This document shows positions 8,725-18,249 of a stretch of 64,000 nt of DNA, piece by piece. The notes beneath the pieces were generated by a model that saw only the letters and a list, made by a program, of their open reading frames with translations, made no database searches and was not told the DNA's origin. The position numbers and the translations under genes are program-made. Numbering within the stretch: position 1 is the stretch's first letter; each line of letters starts with the position of its first letter. The stretch is from Odoribacter sp. AF15-53 (GTDB lineage: Bacteria > Bacteroidota > Bacteroidia > Bacteroidales > Marinifilaceae): assembly GCF_003479425.1 (NCBI RefSeq), contig NZ_QUHC01000003.1:394929-458928 (forward strand), given 5' to 3'.

Positions 8725-10275
8725 ATGAAAACAAAGATATTATTTTGCGTGATAGCATGCTTGATGTTGTTAGGAGCTTGCTACGAGGATAAGGGACATT
8801 ATGATTATGATACCCCGAATGATGTTAAGGTTGATTGGGGTAGTGTATGGAATCCTACCGCTTACGTGGGGGAAGAGTTTCGTTTGCAGCCGGAGAAACT
8901 GACATGGACTCGACCGCAGGATTCAACGAATTTTAAATTCTGGTGGGAATTGACCAACAAGCTGGATGCCAATGGCAATGTGATCGTCTTGGGCACGGGG
9001 CGGGAATTGGTTTTTACCCCGACTGAAGCAGTACGTACGCTTGTGCAATTGTGTGCTCAGGACACGACGAACGGAATCATCACGCAATTGGGTTTTGCTT
9101 TTAACGTGAAATCTCCTTACGAGAAGGGCTGGATGATCCTGAGTGATGAAAACGGGCAGTCCGTGCTCTCTTATATCCGCCCGGAATATAAAAAGGAGAA
9201 TGAGGAGGAGAAGCGGGTGTATGTCCCGTATCTGGATTTCTTCAAGGGACGGCAAACCTTGGGTACGGGGCCCGTGAAGCTGAGAACACTTTACAATTCC
9301 TCTTCTCTTTTGTTGGTTATTCAGGAGAGTGGGGCCGTCTGGTTGAATGGGAATTCTCTTGATAAGGAGGTATTCCTGAAAGATGAATTTGTCGGCAGTG
9401 GCGTGACGGGCTTGAAGGTGAAGGATTTCGCACAAAGAAATTATGCCGGGTTAGTGCTGGACGAGAGCGGAAAAATCTATACGCGGGTTACCTCGAACGG
9501 ATCGAGTACTCCTTTCTATTCGACCGAATTTGTGAATTTCCCGTCGGAATACGAGGGTGAGGTTATAGAAATCGATCGGTTGTTACAAGTGGAATCCACT
9601 CAGTACACGGCCATGTATGACAAGAAGAAAAATCGTATATTATGGATTAATACCGATTTTTATAAACCCGGCCGGATTATGAAAACAGAAAAAATAGAGT
9701 TGGATGGATTTCTGGATTTGAACGATATGGGCGATGCCCGGTTGATTTATTGTGCCGGATATAAAGAGGTATATCCTAATGCGGATATGGTTCTATTGTA
9801 TGAAAAGGACGGGAAGATTTATTTCCAAAAGTGGCGGGCTACTTACAACAATCGTGAAGATCCGTTATATACCACGATAAAAGATGGCTCGGTGATAGAA
9901 TTTTCCGGGGCGCAGTATATCACGGAAAATACACTTTTCTATCAATTGCGTATTCGTGATTACTTGTTCTTTGCCGAGAGTGGGGCCATTTATTATTATG
10001 ATTTAATGACGAAAAAGACAACTCTTTTTTATGACAACTTTCCGGCGGGAACCCGTATCATTGATTTCTCGTCTAATCCACAGGAATCGGAGTTGGGTGT
10101 GGTGGTGGAAACACCTTCTGGTTCCAAGTTTATGACCTTTGATATAACAACAACCGGGTTGATAGAACGGAACCCTCCTATTTGGGAGACGAATATTCCC
10201 GGCAGGGTATTGGATTTGGAATATAAATATATTTCAGAGACTGATTTTGCTAATAGATCCCGTTATGCAGATTAA
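8725..10275 (+). CDS. PKD-like family lipoprotein (locus 1)
   Basis: A 516-residue lipoprotein with lipobox LLGAC and the typical start CYEDKGHYDYD found in the PKD-like SusE-position proteins of these loci. The N-terminal third has an Ig/PKD-like strand pattern (FKFWWELTNK, then VRTLVQLCAQD). The rest looks like a beta-propeller-type region with repeated short strand motifs (GWMILSDENGQSVLSYI). It is probably surface exposed and may bind ligand next to SusCD. Last gene of locus 1; a terminator follows 36 nt later. Confidence 0.85.
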   Translation: MKTKILFCVIACLMLLGACYEDKGHYDYDTPNDVKVDWGSVWNPTAYVGEEFRLQPEKLTWTRPQDSTNFKFWWELTNKLDANGNVIVLGTGRELVFTPTEAVRTLVQLCAQDTTNGIITQLGFAFNVKSPYEKGWMILSDENGQSVLSYIRPEYKKENEEEKRVYVPYLDFFKGRQTLGTGPVKLRTLYNSSSLLLVIQESGAVWLNGNSLDKEVFLKDEFVGSGVTGLKVKDFAQRNYAGLVLDESGKIYTRVTSNGSSTPFYSTEFVNFPSEYEGEVIEIDRLLQVESTQYTAMYDKKKNRILWINTDFYKPGRIMKTEKIELDGFLDLNDMGDARLIYCAGYKEVYPNADMVLLYEKDGKIYFQKWRATYNNREDPLYTTIKDGSVIEFSGAQYITENTLFYQLRIRDYLFFAESGAIYYYDLMTKKTTLFYDNFPAGTRIIDFSSNPQESELGVVVETPSGSKFMTFDITTTGLIERNPPIWETNIPGRVLDLEYKYISETDFANRSRYAD

Positions 10276-10311
10276 GGGGAAGGGATAAACGGGAAATAAT
10301 GTTAATGCGAG

Positions 10312-10352
10312 ATGCGTCAGAAGTCCAAAACACTTTTGACGCATTTCTTTTT
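10312..10352 (+). terminator. Intrinsic terminator of Sus locus 1
   Basis: ATGCGTCAGAAGT (10312-10324) pairs with ACTTTTGACGCAT (10332-10344), a 13-bp stem with one G-U pair, followed by TTTCTTTTT. A strong terminator between loci 1 and 2. Confidence 0.9.
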
Positions 10353-10475
10353 AGTTATTTTCTATGCCATGTTGCATTTCTATCTTTTGTAAATGAAAAA
10401 ATAGCAATTCGATGTGTTGTGCGAGGTGTAATTTTGAAATTTTCTAATTCGTTCGTGATTTTCTTTGAATGTCGC

Positions 10476-10483
10476 TATATTTG
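10476..10483 (+). promoter_or_regulatory. Promoter -7 element of locus 2 sigma gene
   Basis: TATATTTG is an exact TAnnTTTG match. A weak TTCG lies about 20 nt upstream (10452-10455). Transcription would start near 10490, giving a leader of about 18 nt before ATG 10508. Confidence 0.6.
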
Positions 10484-10507
10484 TATTCATTTTAATATAA
10501 TGCATGA

Positions 10508-11056
10508 ATGTCAAATGCTGTATTTGTAGATGGGATATGTTTGTCGAATTCGAGAATATTTAAAGAGGTATATGAAGAGTACTTTACCGCTTTAAAGTAT
10601 TTCGCTATGCGTTATGTGAAAGACGAGGAGGTTGCATGTGATTTGTTACAGGATGTATTTATTAAGCTGTGGGAGAAAGGAGATCGGTTTGAGGACGAGA
10701 TGCAGTTGAAAACTTATCTGTACCGGGTTGTTCGAAATCATTGCTTGACTTTTATTCGGGATGCTCAACGAAAAGAGAAACGAATGGAGGGCTTTAAGGT
10801 GGAGGAGACGGAAGAATCGTTTGTTCAGCAAATGATAGAGGCGGAGGTGTACGCTTTGATAAATGATATTTTTGAAGAGCTTCCGGATGCCTGCAGGAAT
10901 GTTTACATGAAAAGTCTGGAAGGGAAAAGTCATAAGGAGATAGCCGAGGAGTTGAATATCGCTATCACGACAATCAAGAAGCATAAGACGAATGCAAATA
11001 ATTATCTGAGAGGGCGTTTGAAGAATCTGATGTGTTTTATGATGTACGTCGGATAA
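10508..11056 (+). CDS. ECF RNA polymerase sigma factor (Sus locus 2)
   Basis: A 182-residue ECF sigma factor. Region 2 reads YEEYFTALKYFAMRYVKDEE then CDLLQDVFIKLWEKGD. Region 4 reads LPDACRNVYMKSLEGKSHKEIAEEL then IAITTIKKHKTNANNYL. It is strikingly similar to the locus 1 factor at 1103 in both the linker (CLTFIRDAQRKEKR) and region 4, which suggests a recent duplication of the locus. It would be held by the FecR protein at 11304 and act on the 12.6-24.8 kb genes. Confidence 0.93.
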   Translation: MSNAVFVDGICLSNSRIFKEVYEEYFTALKYFAMRYVKDEEVACDLLQDVFIKLWEKGDRFEDEMQLKTYLYRVVRNHCLTFIRDAQRKEKRMEGFKVEETEESFVQQMIEAEVYALINDIFEELPDACRNVYMKSLEGKSHKEIAEELNIAITTIKKHKTNANNYLRGRLKNLMCFMMYVG

Positions 11057-11303
11057 TCTTATCTTTATTTTTTTGGAAAAAAAGTGCTTTTTGGAGTACT
11101 ACCATTTTTACTTTTTGGAGTTCTTAATTAAAATCGAAATAAACGATCCTTTTTTGATCTCTTCAATTTGAAATTTTTATCTGTATTTTTTATTAGACAA
11201 AATTCCATTATCAATTCATTCTTAACTCATTAGTTATTTTCTACAAATCAATATTCTTAACCTTATTAATTGATCGTTTGTTGATATTAAGGATTGAGGA
11301 AAA
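11057..11303 (+). repeat. Sigma-fecR intergenic region with short direct repeat
   Basis: A 247-nt AT-rich gap without a gene. CTTTTTGGAGT occurs twice (11087-11097 and 11111-11121), a direct repeat with a 24-bp period. Poly-T/poly-A tracts surround it (TTTTTTTGGAAAAAAA, 11068-11083). It might bind a regulator or simply be low-complexity DNA. No clear promoter was found. Confidence 0.35.
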
Positions 11304-12455
11304 ATGAATCGTAGAGAGATTGAAAATTTGGTAGTTAAGGCTCTTTTTAAAGAGATTTCGGATGAAGAGCAGCATCGTTTGGACGAATGGCTGGGAGCAT
11401 CCGAAAGTAATCGAGCTTTGTTTGAACGATTGCATTCTGAAAATTATTTGAAAGGAGCTATTGGCGATCATAACCGGAGATTACGGGAAGAGAGATGGCA
11501 AAGATTGAAGAAAGAGACTGTTCAAACGAAAGAACGAAGTCTTCGATCACTTTTGCCACGGGTGGCAGCCGTGTTAATTTTACCGTTGTTGGCGGGTGCA
11601 GTTATGTGGTATATGTCGAATGCCGGTAATCCGGGTTCGCAATTGGCCCAACGGGAGATTAAGGTTGGGGGATCAAAGGCGGTTGTCACGTTGTCAACGG
11701 GAGAGCGAGTTTCTCTTTTCGGTGATACAACCCTGTGCGTGAATGATGGATTGGCCACGTTGGTGAACACGAAAGATACATTGAATTTCATGAAGAATAA
11801 CGATATTGTTGTTGCAGATAATAGTTTTAATGTTATTCAGATTCCTCGGGGTGGCGAGTATATCGTGCGTTTGGAAGATGGTACGACCGTGTACTTGAAT
11901 TCAGAATCGGAGTTGCGTGTTCCCGTGCATTTCGGGAAAGGCGAACGGGTGGTTTGGTTTACCGGAGAGGCTTATTTTAGCGTGAAACACGAGGATAACC
12001 GGAAATTTATCGTGAGAACGGATAAAGCGGATATCGCCGTATTGGGTACGGAGTTTGGGGTGAGAGTGTACACGGAAGAGAAGGAGTTATTGACCACCTT
12101 AGTGAAAGGTTCCGTGGAAGTGAAAAGCGATAATGACGTGTATCGAATTGTTCCGGGCGAGCAGGCAAAAGTCGATCATGAGGGAAAGATTGTTGTGCGG
12201 GAAGTAAACGTGGATGAATTTGTTGCCTGGAAATCGGGACGTATCGTGTTCGTGAATGCCCGCTTGGAGGATATTATGAACGAATTGCAACGATGGTATG
12301 ATTTTAATGTCTTTTATTCAACTCCAGAATTAAAAGATATACGTTTTACAATGGATATAATGAAGTATAAAGAGGTATCGGAAATTTTTGAATTGATGGA
12401 GAAGATTAAGAGAGTGTCATTTAGCGTGAACGGGAATACCGTGATACTAAAATAA
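11304..12455 (+). CDS. FecR-family anti-sigma factor (Sus locus 2)
   Basis: A 383-residue inner-membrane anti-sigma factor. The cytoplasmic N-terminus has DEEQHRLDEWLGASESNR. A transmembrane helix lies near 88-105 (VAAVLILPLLAGAVMWYM). The FecR domain contains IPRGGEYIVRLEDGTTVYLNSESELRVPV, given here only in outline, at about 180-300. The C-terminal DUF4974 domain covers about 315-383. It should transmit occupancy of the SusC at 12637 to the sigma factor at 10508. A 181-nt gap containing a hairpin separates it from susC. Confidence 0.92.
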   Translation: MNRREIENLVVKALFKEISDEEQHRLDEWLGASESNRALFERLHSENYLKGAIGDHNRRLREERWQRLKKETVQTKERSLRSLLPRVAAVLILPLLAGAVMWYMSNAGNPGSQLAQREIKVGGSKAVVTLSTGERVSLFGDTTLCVNDGLATLVNTKDTLNFMKNNDIVVADNSFNVIQIPRGGEYIVRLEDGTTVYLNSESELRVPVHFGKGERVVWFTGEAYFSVKHEDNRKFIVRTDKADIAVLGTEFGVRVYTEEKELLTTLVKGSVEVKSDNDVYRIVPGEQAKVDHEGKIVVREVNVDEFVAWKSGRIVFVNARLEDIMNELQRWYDFNVFYSTPELKDIRFTMDIMKYKEVSEIFELMEKIKRVSFSVNGNTVILK

Positions 12456-12456
12456 A

Positions 12457-12483
12457 GAGAGCGGTACCGCAAATACCACTCTC
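12457..12483 (+). terminator. Hairpin between fecR and susC (locus 2)
   Basis: GAGAGCGGTA (12457-12466) pairs with TACCACTCTC (12474-12483), a 10-bp stem with one G-U pair and a 7-nt loop, directly after the FecR stop. It has no T run. Its position matches hairpins in loci 1 and 3, so it may be an attenuator or mRNA-processing site. Confidence 0.5.
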
Positions 12484-12636
12484 CTATATGCCTGATAACA
12501 GACTAATGTAAAATCAAAGACAAAGTTATGGAAATAAATTAAAAGAAAAAAGGAAAAATTTAATCATTTCTGCCGCAAACAGAAAGACGAAAAAAGAAGA
12601 GAAAATAGATTAATGTAAAATCAAACAAATTACTTT

Positions 12637-15600
12637 ATGAAAAAAGAACGCAAGTGTTTCCGGGTTTTGCCCCGGTGGCTATGCCATTTACTATTATCGG
12701 TGAAGATTGTACTGGTTACAGTATCGTTTTCATTCGCGCAACAAAACACGGATCGGGTGAATATTGACATGAAGAATGCTTCATTGTCGGAGGTGTTTGA
12801 CGAGATTAAGCGTCAGACGAAACTGAGTATCATGTTTAGCAATGATGACGTGAAACATGTGCAACGGAAAGATTACGCGATAAAGAATGCAACGGTTGAC
12901 GCTGCCTTTAAACAATGTTTGGAAGGTACCGGTTTGGAATACGAGTTGACTAGCAATCAGGTTGTGATTATCCGTAAGGCCCCGATAAAAGCGGAAAAGG
13001 TAGAACGTGTTACTCTGACCGGTGTGGTGAAAGATAAACAAGGGGAGACATTGCCGGGCGTTACCGTGATGATTAAAGGAACAACGTTGGGAGGGACTAC
13101 GGATATTGATGGAAAGTATGCGTTGACGGTACCTTTTACTAAAGATATGATTCTTGTGTTTTCATTCGTGGGAATGGAACCCTTGGAAATAGCTTATAAA
13201 GGACAAAGTGAAATCAATGTGGCCTTGGCTCCTTCTGTAACAGAAATGGCTGAAGTGGTTGTAACCGGTATTTTTACCCGAAAGGCGGAAAGTTATACCG
13301 GAGCTGCCCGGACATTGAAAAAAGAAGATTTGGCACGGGTGGGTAATACAAACGTGTTGCAGTCTTTAAAGAATCTGGATCCTTCTTTTCAAGTAATCGA
13401 GAGTAATGCTTTTGGTTCTGACCCGAATAAAACTCCTGACATTCAAATGCGTGGAGCTTCCAGTTTTTCAGGGATGAAAGATAAATATCAAACAAATCCG
13501 AATCAACCTTTGTTTATCGTGGATGGTTTCGAACAGGCTATTGATAAAGTGATGGACATGGATATGAATCGAGTGGAATCTATTACTTTATTAAAAGATG
13601 CGACCGCAAAAGCATTGTACGGTTCTAAAGGTGCTAACGGTGTTGTGGTTATCGAGACCATTCGTCCGGAAGCCGGAAGTTTGAAAGTAAGTTACACGGG
13701 AAGTTTGGATATACAAGCTCCTGATTTAGGTAGTTATGATTTGTGTAATGCCCGTGAAAAATTGGAGGTTGAGTTGTTGGCCGGGCGATACACTTCTGTG
13801 AATAATAATCCGCTTGTTCAGCAACAAAAAGATGAGGCTTACGCGAAGATAAAGCAAGAAGTAGAACGTGGGGTGAATACTTATTGGTTGGATAAACCCT
13901 TGCGTACGGGTGTCGGTCATAAACATTCTTTGAATTTTGAAGGAGGAGATGAAGCTATTCGTTATGATATTTCAGTGAATTATAATGATGTGAAGGGTGT
14001 AATGAAAGGATCTGATCGGCAGAATTTTGGAGGTGGTTTTACTTTCTCTTATCGTTTCGGGAATTTATTATTCCGGGAGCAACTTACGTTGTCAATGAAT
14101 AAAGCATCTAATTCACCTTATGGTTCTTTTGCGGATTATGCGAAACTGAATCCTTATTGGAGACCTTATAACGAGGATGGTTCTGTTAACGAGATTTTGG
14201 GGTATTATGATAACAATCAATCTACTCCTATTTATAATCCATTGATTAACGCTTCGTTGAACACGAATGATAACAGCAAATACACGGATATCACGAATAA
14301 TTTCTATATCGAGTGGAATATTTTGAAAGATTTGAAAGCAACCGGACGTGTTGGAGTTACTCACCGTACGGATGAATCTGATATTTTTTATCCCCGTGAT
14401 CATACGAAATTCAGAAATGTATCTATTAATGATGAGGATTATTTTAAAAGAGGCGAGTACACGAAATCTAACGGGAAAGTGTCTAACGTGAACACGGATA
14501 TTTCTTTGAACTATTCTAAAATATGGCAAGAGAAGCATGTTTTGTATGCGAATGGTCAATGGAGTATGAGTCAGAATAAATCAGAATCGGTTGCTGTTAA
14601 GGCACAGGGATTTGCGAACAATAAGCTGGATTATATAACCCATGCTTTGCAGTACGAGGAAGGTGGAAAACCGACGGGAAGCGAATCATTATCCAGAGAA
14701 ACAAGCGTTCTGGCATCTATCAACTATTCCTATGATTTACGTTATTTATTTGATGCAAACTACCGGGCGAATGCTTCTTCCTTGTTTGGGGCAGATCGGA
14801 GATGGGGACATTTCTGGTCGGTAGGAGCCGGTTGGAACGTGCATAACGAGGCGTTTATGAAAAATCAGGCTTGGTTACAGCAATTGAAACTTCGTGCTTC
14901 AACGGGTTATACCGGATCGCAGAATTTTAATTCATACCAGGCGATGTCTACTTATCGTTATTATGCAGAGGAGGTATATGATAATATTATCGGTGCTTAC
15001 TTGATCGCGTTGGCAAATCCAGATTTGCAATGGCAGAAAACGCAGGACAATAATATTGGTGTAGACTTAAGCATTTTCAATAAGTTCGATATTTCTTTTG
15101 ATTATTACGTGAAGAACACGAGTAATCTTTTGACTCCTGTAACATTGCCTCCTTCTGTCGGTTTCGATTCTTACGTGGAGAATTTGGGTAAATCTCAGAA
15201 TAAAGGTTTTGAGGGACGTGTGAATTGGAGAGCCATTAGCGATGCTAACCGGGATTTGCATTTGAGTGTGTTTGCTTCTGTAATGCATAATACAAACAAA
15301 ATCAAAGAAATTAATAAGGCTTTGTCAAGCATCAATGATACCAATGATGAGGATAAAGGTTTGAATTATAATCCGGATGATAAAGAAAAAACAACGAAAC
15401 CTTCTGTTCGGTATATTGAAGGACAATCCATGAGTGCAATCTGGGCCGTACGGTCTTTGGGGATTGATCCGGCGACGGGAGATGAGATGTTCCTGACAAA
15501 AGACGGAAAGTTGACTTATAAGTGGAATGCCGCTGATCAGGTTGTTTGCGGTGATGAATTACCCAAATACACCGGAACGTTCGGTTTTAACATGGAGTGG

Positions 15601-16017
15601 AAAGGTTTTTCCGTAAATACTTCTTTCTATTATCGTTTGGGAGGACAGACTTATAATCAAACGTTGGTAGATAAGGTGGAAGATTCTGATATTGAATATA
15701 ACGTGGACAGACGGGTTTACACGGGACGTTGGACGGCACCCGGTCAACATGCCAAGTATAAACGTTTGACGGATCCAGCTTATTTCACGCGGCCGACTTC
15801 ACGTTTCGTGCAGGATTTGAATGAATTGCAGATGACATCATTGAATATCGGGTATGATTTCAGGGATTGGAAGTTCTTGCAAAAAGGAATTGTTGAGCGA
15901 CTAAAGCTTTCTTTCTATATGAATGATGTATTCCGTGCTTCTACTGTAAAAATAGAACGAGGAACAGAGTATCCTTTTGCTCGTTCTTTCTCTTTCCAGT
16001 TGCAGGCAACTTTTTAA
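12637..16017 (+). CDS. SusC/RagA family TonB-dependent outer membrane transporter (locus 2)
   Basis: A 1126-residue transporter. The signal peptide runs to about residue 33 (VTVSFSFAQQ). An STN domain at about 38-112 (VNIDMKNASLSEVFDEIKRQ) is the contact for FecR. The carboxypeptidase-regulatory-like domain has GETLPGVTVMIKGTTLGGTT. The SusC box is MAEVVVTGIFTRKAESYTGA, and the plug carries LFIVDGFEQA and LLKDATAKALYGSKGANGV. The barrel ends in ARSFSFQLQATF. It pairs with the SusD at 16041, 23 nt downstream. Substrate unknown. The following thioredoxin genes suggest a ligand or surface complex that needs thiol chemistry. Confidence 0.95.
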   Translation: MKKERKCFRVLPRWLCHLLLSVKIVLVTVSFSFAQQNTDRVNIDMKNASLSEVFDEIKRQTKLSIMFSNDDVKHVQRKDYAIKNATVDAAFKQCLEGTGLEYELTSNQVVIIRKAPIKAEKVERVTLTGVVKDKQGETLPGVTVMIKGTTLGGTTDIDGKYALTVPFTKDMILVFSFVGMEPLEIAYKGQSEINVALAPSVTEMAEVVVTGIFTRKAESYTGAARTLKKEDLARVGNTNVLQSLKNLDPSFQVIESNAFGSDPNKTPDIQMRGASSFSGMKDKYQTNPNQPLFIVDGFEQAIDKVMDMDMNRVESITLLKDATAKALYGSKGANGVVVIETIRPEAGSLKVSYTGSLDIQAPDLGSYDLCNAREKLEVELLAGRYTSVNNNPLVQQQKDEAYAKIKQEVERGVNTYWLDKPLRTGVGHKHSLNFEGGDEAIRYDISVNYNDVKGVMKGSDRQNFGGGFTFSYRFGNLLFREQLTLSMNKASNSPYGSFADYAKLNPYWRPYNEDGSVNEILGYYDNNQSTPIYNPLINASLNTNDNSKYTDITNNFYIEWNILKDLKATGRVGVTHRTDESDIFYPRDHTKFRNVSINDEDYFKRGEYTKSNGKVSNVNTDISLNYSKIWQEKHVLYANGQWSMSQNKSESVAVKAQGFANNKLDYITHALQYEEGGKPTGSESLSRETSVLASINYSYDLRYLFDANYRANASSLFGADRRWGHFWSVGAGWNVHNEAFMKNQAWLQQLKLRASTGYTGSQNFNSYQAMSTYRYYAEEVYDNIIGAYLIALANPDLQWQKTQDNNIGVDLSIFNKFDISFDYYVKNTSNLLTPVTLPPSVGFDSYVENLGKSQNKGFEGRVNWRAISDANRDLHLSVFASVMHNTNKIKEINKALSSINDTNDEDKGLNYNPDDKEKTTKPSVRYIEGQSMSAIWAVRSLGIDPATGDEMFLTKDGKLTYKWNAADQVVCGDELPKYTGTFGFNMEWKGFSVNTSFYYRLGGQTYNQTLVDKVEDSDIEYNVDRRVYTGRWTAPGQHAKYKRLTDPAYFTRPTSRFVQDLNELQMTSLNIGYDFRDWKFLQKGIVERLKLSFYMNDVFRASTVKIERGTEYPFARSFSFQLQATF

Positions 16018-16040
16018 TTACGTGAGGAAATAAAAGAAAA

Positions 16041-17471
16041 ATGGGATTTATGAAACAGAGAATATTAAAATATAGATTTATCACGGGAATATGTTTGGCT
16101 TTATTTGCCATGACGTCTTGTGATAGTTGGCTGGATGTTAAGCCCAAAACAGAAGTGGAGGCCGAGGATTTGTTTAAAACGCAAGATGGTTTTAAAGAAG
16201 CATTGGCTGGGGTTTATACTTCAATGAATGCAACAGGCCTGTATGGGAGGGAGTTGACATTCGGTATGTTGGATGCTGTTGCTCAGCAATGGAATATTAC
16301 AGCAGAGGATAATAGCCATACTTATTATGATGCTGTAAATTATGATTATGAATCCACTAGTATCCGTCCGAGAGTGGATACAATGTGGAGTAATATGTAC
16401 AAGACGATCGCTTATGCTAACAATATTCTGAAATATGTTGATGAAAAGAACGTGTTTACCGGGGATAATCAGCAGATTATAAAAGGAGAGGCTCTGGCTA
16501 TTCGTGCTTACGTTCATTTTGATCTGTTACGATTGTTCTGTAAAAATGGAATTAGTACATCGGATGAAGACGGGATTCCCTATATATCCGAGATTTCAAA
16601 ATTGGTAACAAAGTCTGTATCTCCGAAACAGGTGATTGATAACGTGATTGTGGACTTGGAAGCGGCAGCGGAATGTTTGGCTAAAGATCCGATTTTGACG
16701 GGACGTGAGGTTTCAACTGATGATGATCACGGATACTTGTTAAATCGTCAATATCATTTGAATTATTATGCCGTTCAAGGTTTAATGGCCCGAGTATACA
16801 TGTATGTTGGAAATACCACGGAAGCTCGGAAGAAAGCAATGTTAGTGATCAAGGCCCATGATGAACAAGAGAAGTTCCCGTGGGTAAAAAGCGATGACGT
16901 GACTGCGGACAAGGAGATGAGAGATCGTACTTTTGCTTCAGAGCATCTTTTCGCCTTGAATAACAAAAAGTTGATTGATAATATTAAAGGTTATTTTACC
17001 TCAACTGATAAACCTCTAATGGTGAGAATTCCTACTTCCGAATTATTCCCGGTTTCTGAATACAGATCGTATGCTTTTGATGATATTGCTAATTTGCCGA
17101 TGAAATTAGCCCAGTATAATGGAAAATTCGTGGCCGGAGTTGGAACCGTGTATCCTAAACGGGATCGGATGCCGATGATTCGTTTGAGCGAAATGTATTA
17201 TATCATGGCTGAATGTGATAAAGCAGAGCCGACAACCGCTGTAGGTTGGTTGAACACGGTGCTTGCTGCTCGCGGTTATGAAGCTAGTAATTTATTGAAG
17301 CCGTCGGAAGTAAACGTGGAAGACGAGATATTGAAAGAGTTCCAGAGAGAGTTCATTTGTGAAGGACAATTATTTTTCTATCACAAAAGAAAAGGAACTT
17401 CTTCTTTGAATAACAAAGAGGTAAAATACGTGTTCCCGAAACCGGAAACTGAGTTAGAGTTTGGTAAATAA
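16041..17471 (+). CDS. SusD/RagB family outer membrane lipoprotein (locus 2)
   Basis: A 476-residue lipoprotein with lipobox FAMTSC (Cys near 29) then DSWLDVKPKTEVEAEDLF. Family motifs are GEALAIRAYVHFDLLRLF, MIRLSEMYYIMAEC and FQREFICEGQLFFYHKRK. It should form the lid over the SusC barrel encoded just upstream. A second ATG (16050) three codons downstream gives MKQRILKYRF, also plausible as the start; the signal peptide works with either. Confidence 0.95.
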   Translation: MGFMKQRILKYRFITGICLALFAMTSCDSWLDVKPKTEVEAEDLFKTQDGFKEALAGVYTSMNATGLYGRELTFGMLDAVAQQWNITAEDNSHTYYDAVNYDYESTSIRPRVDTMWSNMYKTIAYANNILKYVDEKNVFTGDNQQIIKGEALAIRAYVHFDLLRLFCKNGISTSDEDGIPYISEISKLVTKSVSPKQVIDNVIVDLEAAAECLAKDPILTGREVSTDDDHGYLLNRQYHLNYYAVQGLMARVYMYVGNTTEARKKAMLVIKAHDEQEKFPWVKSDDVTADKEMRDRTFASEHLFALNNKKLIDNIKGYFTSTDKPLMVRIPTSELFPVSEYRSYAFDDIANLPMKLAQYNGKFVAGVGTVYPKRDRMPMIRLSEMYYIMAECDKAEPTTAVGWLNTVLAARGYEASNLLKPSEVNVEDEILKEFQREFICEGQLFFYHKRKGTSSLNNKEVKYVFPKPETELEFGK

Positions 17472-17477
17472 TTTAAA

Positions 17478-18230
17478 ATGAGAATCATGAAAAGGAAATA
17501 TATGATATTTGTTCTTTTGGGGGTATTGGGAGTATTCTCTGCCTGCCAGAAAGAAAATATTGCGGCCTATTCGGATGCAGAGCGTATCAATGTGGATTTG
17601 AGACAAATGAATTTGACGAAAGATACGATAGAGGTTTCTTTAGGTTTTTACGAAGGAGACGTTATGGATATTGACATGAAATTATATGTCATGGGGTACC
17701 CGAAAGATTACGACCGGGAGGTTGCTATAGAGGTGGTTAGCAGTAATAATGCCGAAGCGGGTAAAACGTACGAGTTACCGGAGAAAATTATTATGCCTGC
17801 AAATGATATCCGGTGTACGATTCCATTGAAGGTTTTGCGTGACCCGGATTTAATGAAGGCTGCCAAATCTTTCCGGATAAATCTGAAAAGTTCTGATGAT
17901 TTTGAGGTGGGTCTGTATCCCACACTTTACATTAGTGTTACAGATGATGTTCCCACGGTATGGATTGGAGATGAGAATTGGATGAAGGACGGGTCATTCT
18001 ACTTAAGTATTGAAGATTGCTTTGGGAAGTGTAGCCGGGTTAAATATAAATTTGTATATGAGGTACTTGGAATCTATGATTTTTCTGTTTGGAATGTATG
18101 GGGATTCATGTATGATAAAGCCAAATTTGTGCCTGCTAAGAAATTGTTGAAGAAAGAATTGGAGAAGTGGGAGGCCGTTAATGGCCCCATGATGGATGAA
18201 AATAATGAACGGGTGACATTTCCGGATTAA
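17478..18230 (+). CDS. DUF4843 domain lipoprotein (locus 2)
   Basis: A 250-residue lipoprotein with lipobox VFSAC (Cys near 23) then QKENIAAYSDAERINVDLRQ. A DUF4843-like beta pattern follows, with a GKTYELPEKIIMPAND segment and ARxFRINLKSSDDF-type strands. The start could be ATG 17478 or ATG 17487 (MKRKYMIFVLL), the latter giving a more typical signal peptide. It lies 6 nt after SusD and 19 nt before the PKD-like gene, matching the order in loci 1 and 3. Confidence 0.82.
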   Translation: MRIMKRKYMIFVLLGVLGVFSACQKENIAAYSDAERINVDLRQMNLTKDTIEVSLGFYEGDVMDIDMKLYVMGYPKDYDREVAIEVVSSNNAEAGKTYELPEKIIMPANDIRCTIPLKVLRDPDLMKAAKSFRINLKSSDDFEVGLYPTLYISVTDDVPTVWIGDENWMKDGSFYLSIEDCFGKCSRVKYKFVYEVLGIYDFSVWNVWGFMYDKAKFVPAKKLLKKELEKWEAVNGPMMDENNERVTFPD

Positions 18231-18249
18231 TGATTAAAAGACGAAGATT

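Noticed and set aside
10299..10529. Open frame of 76 codons before the locus 2 sigma gene
   Set aside because: It covers the locus 1 terminator and the sigma promoter, has biased Phe/Cys-rich composition, and no family resemblance.
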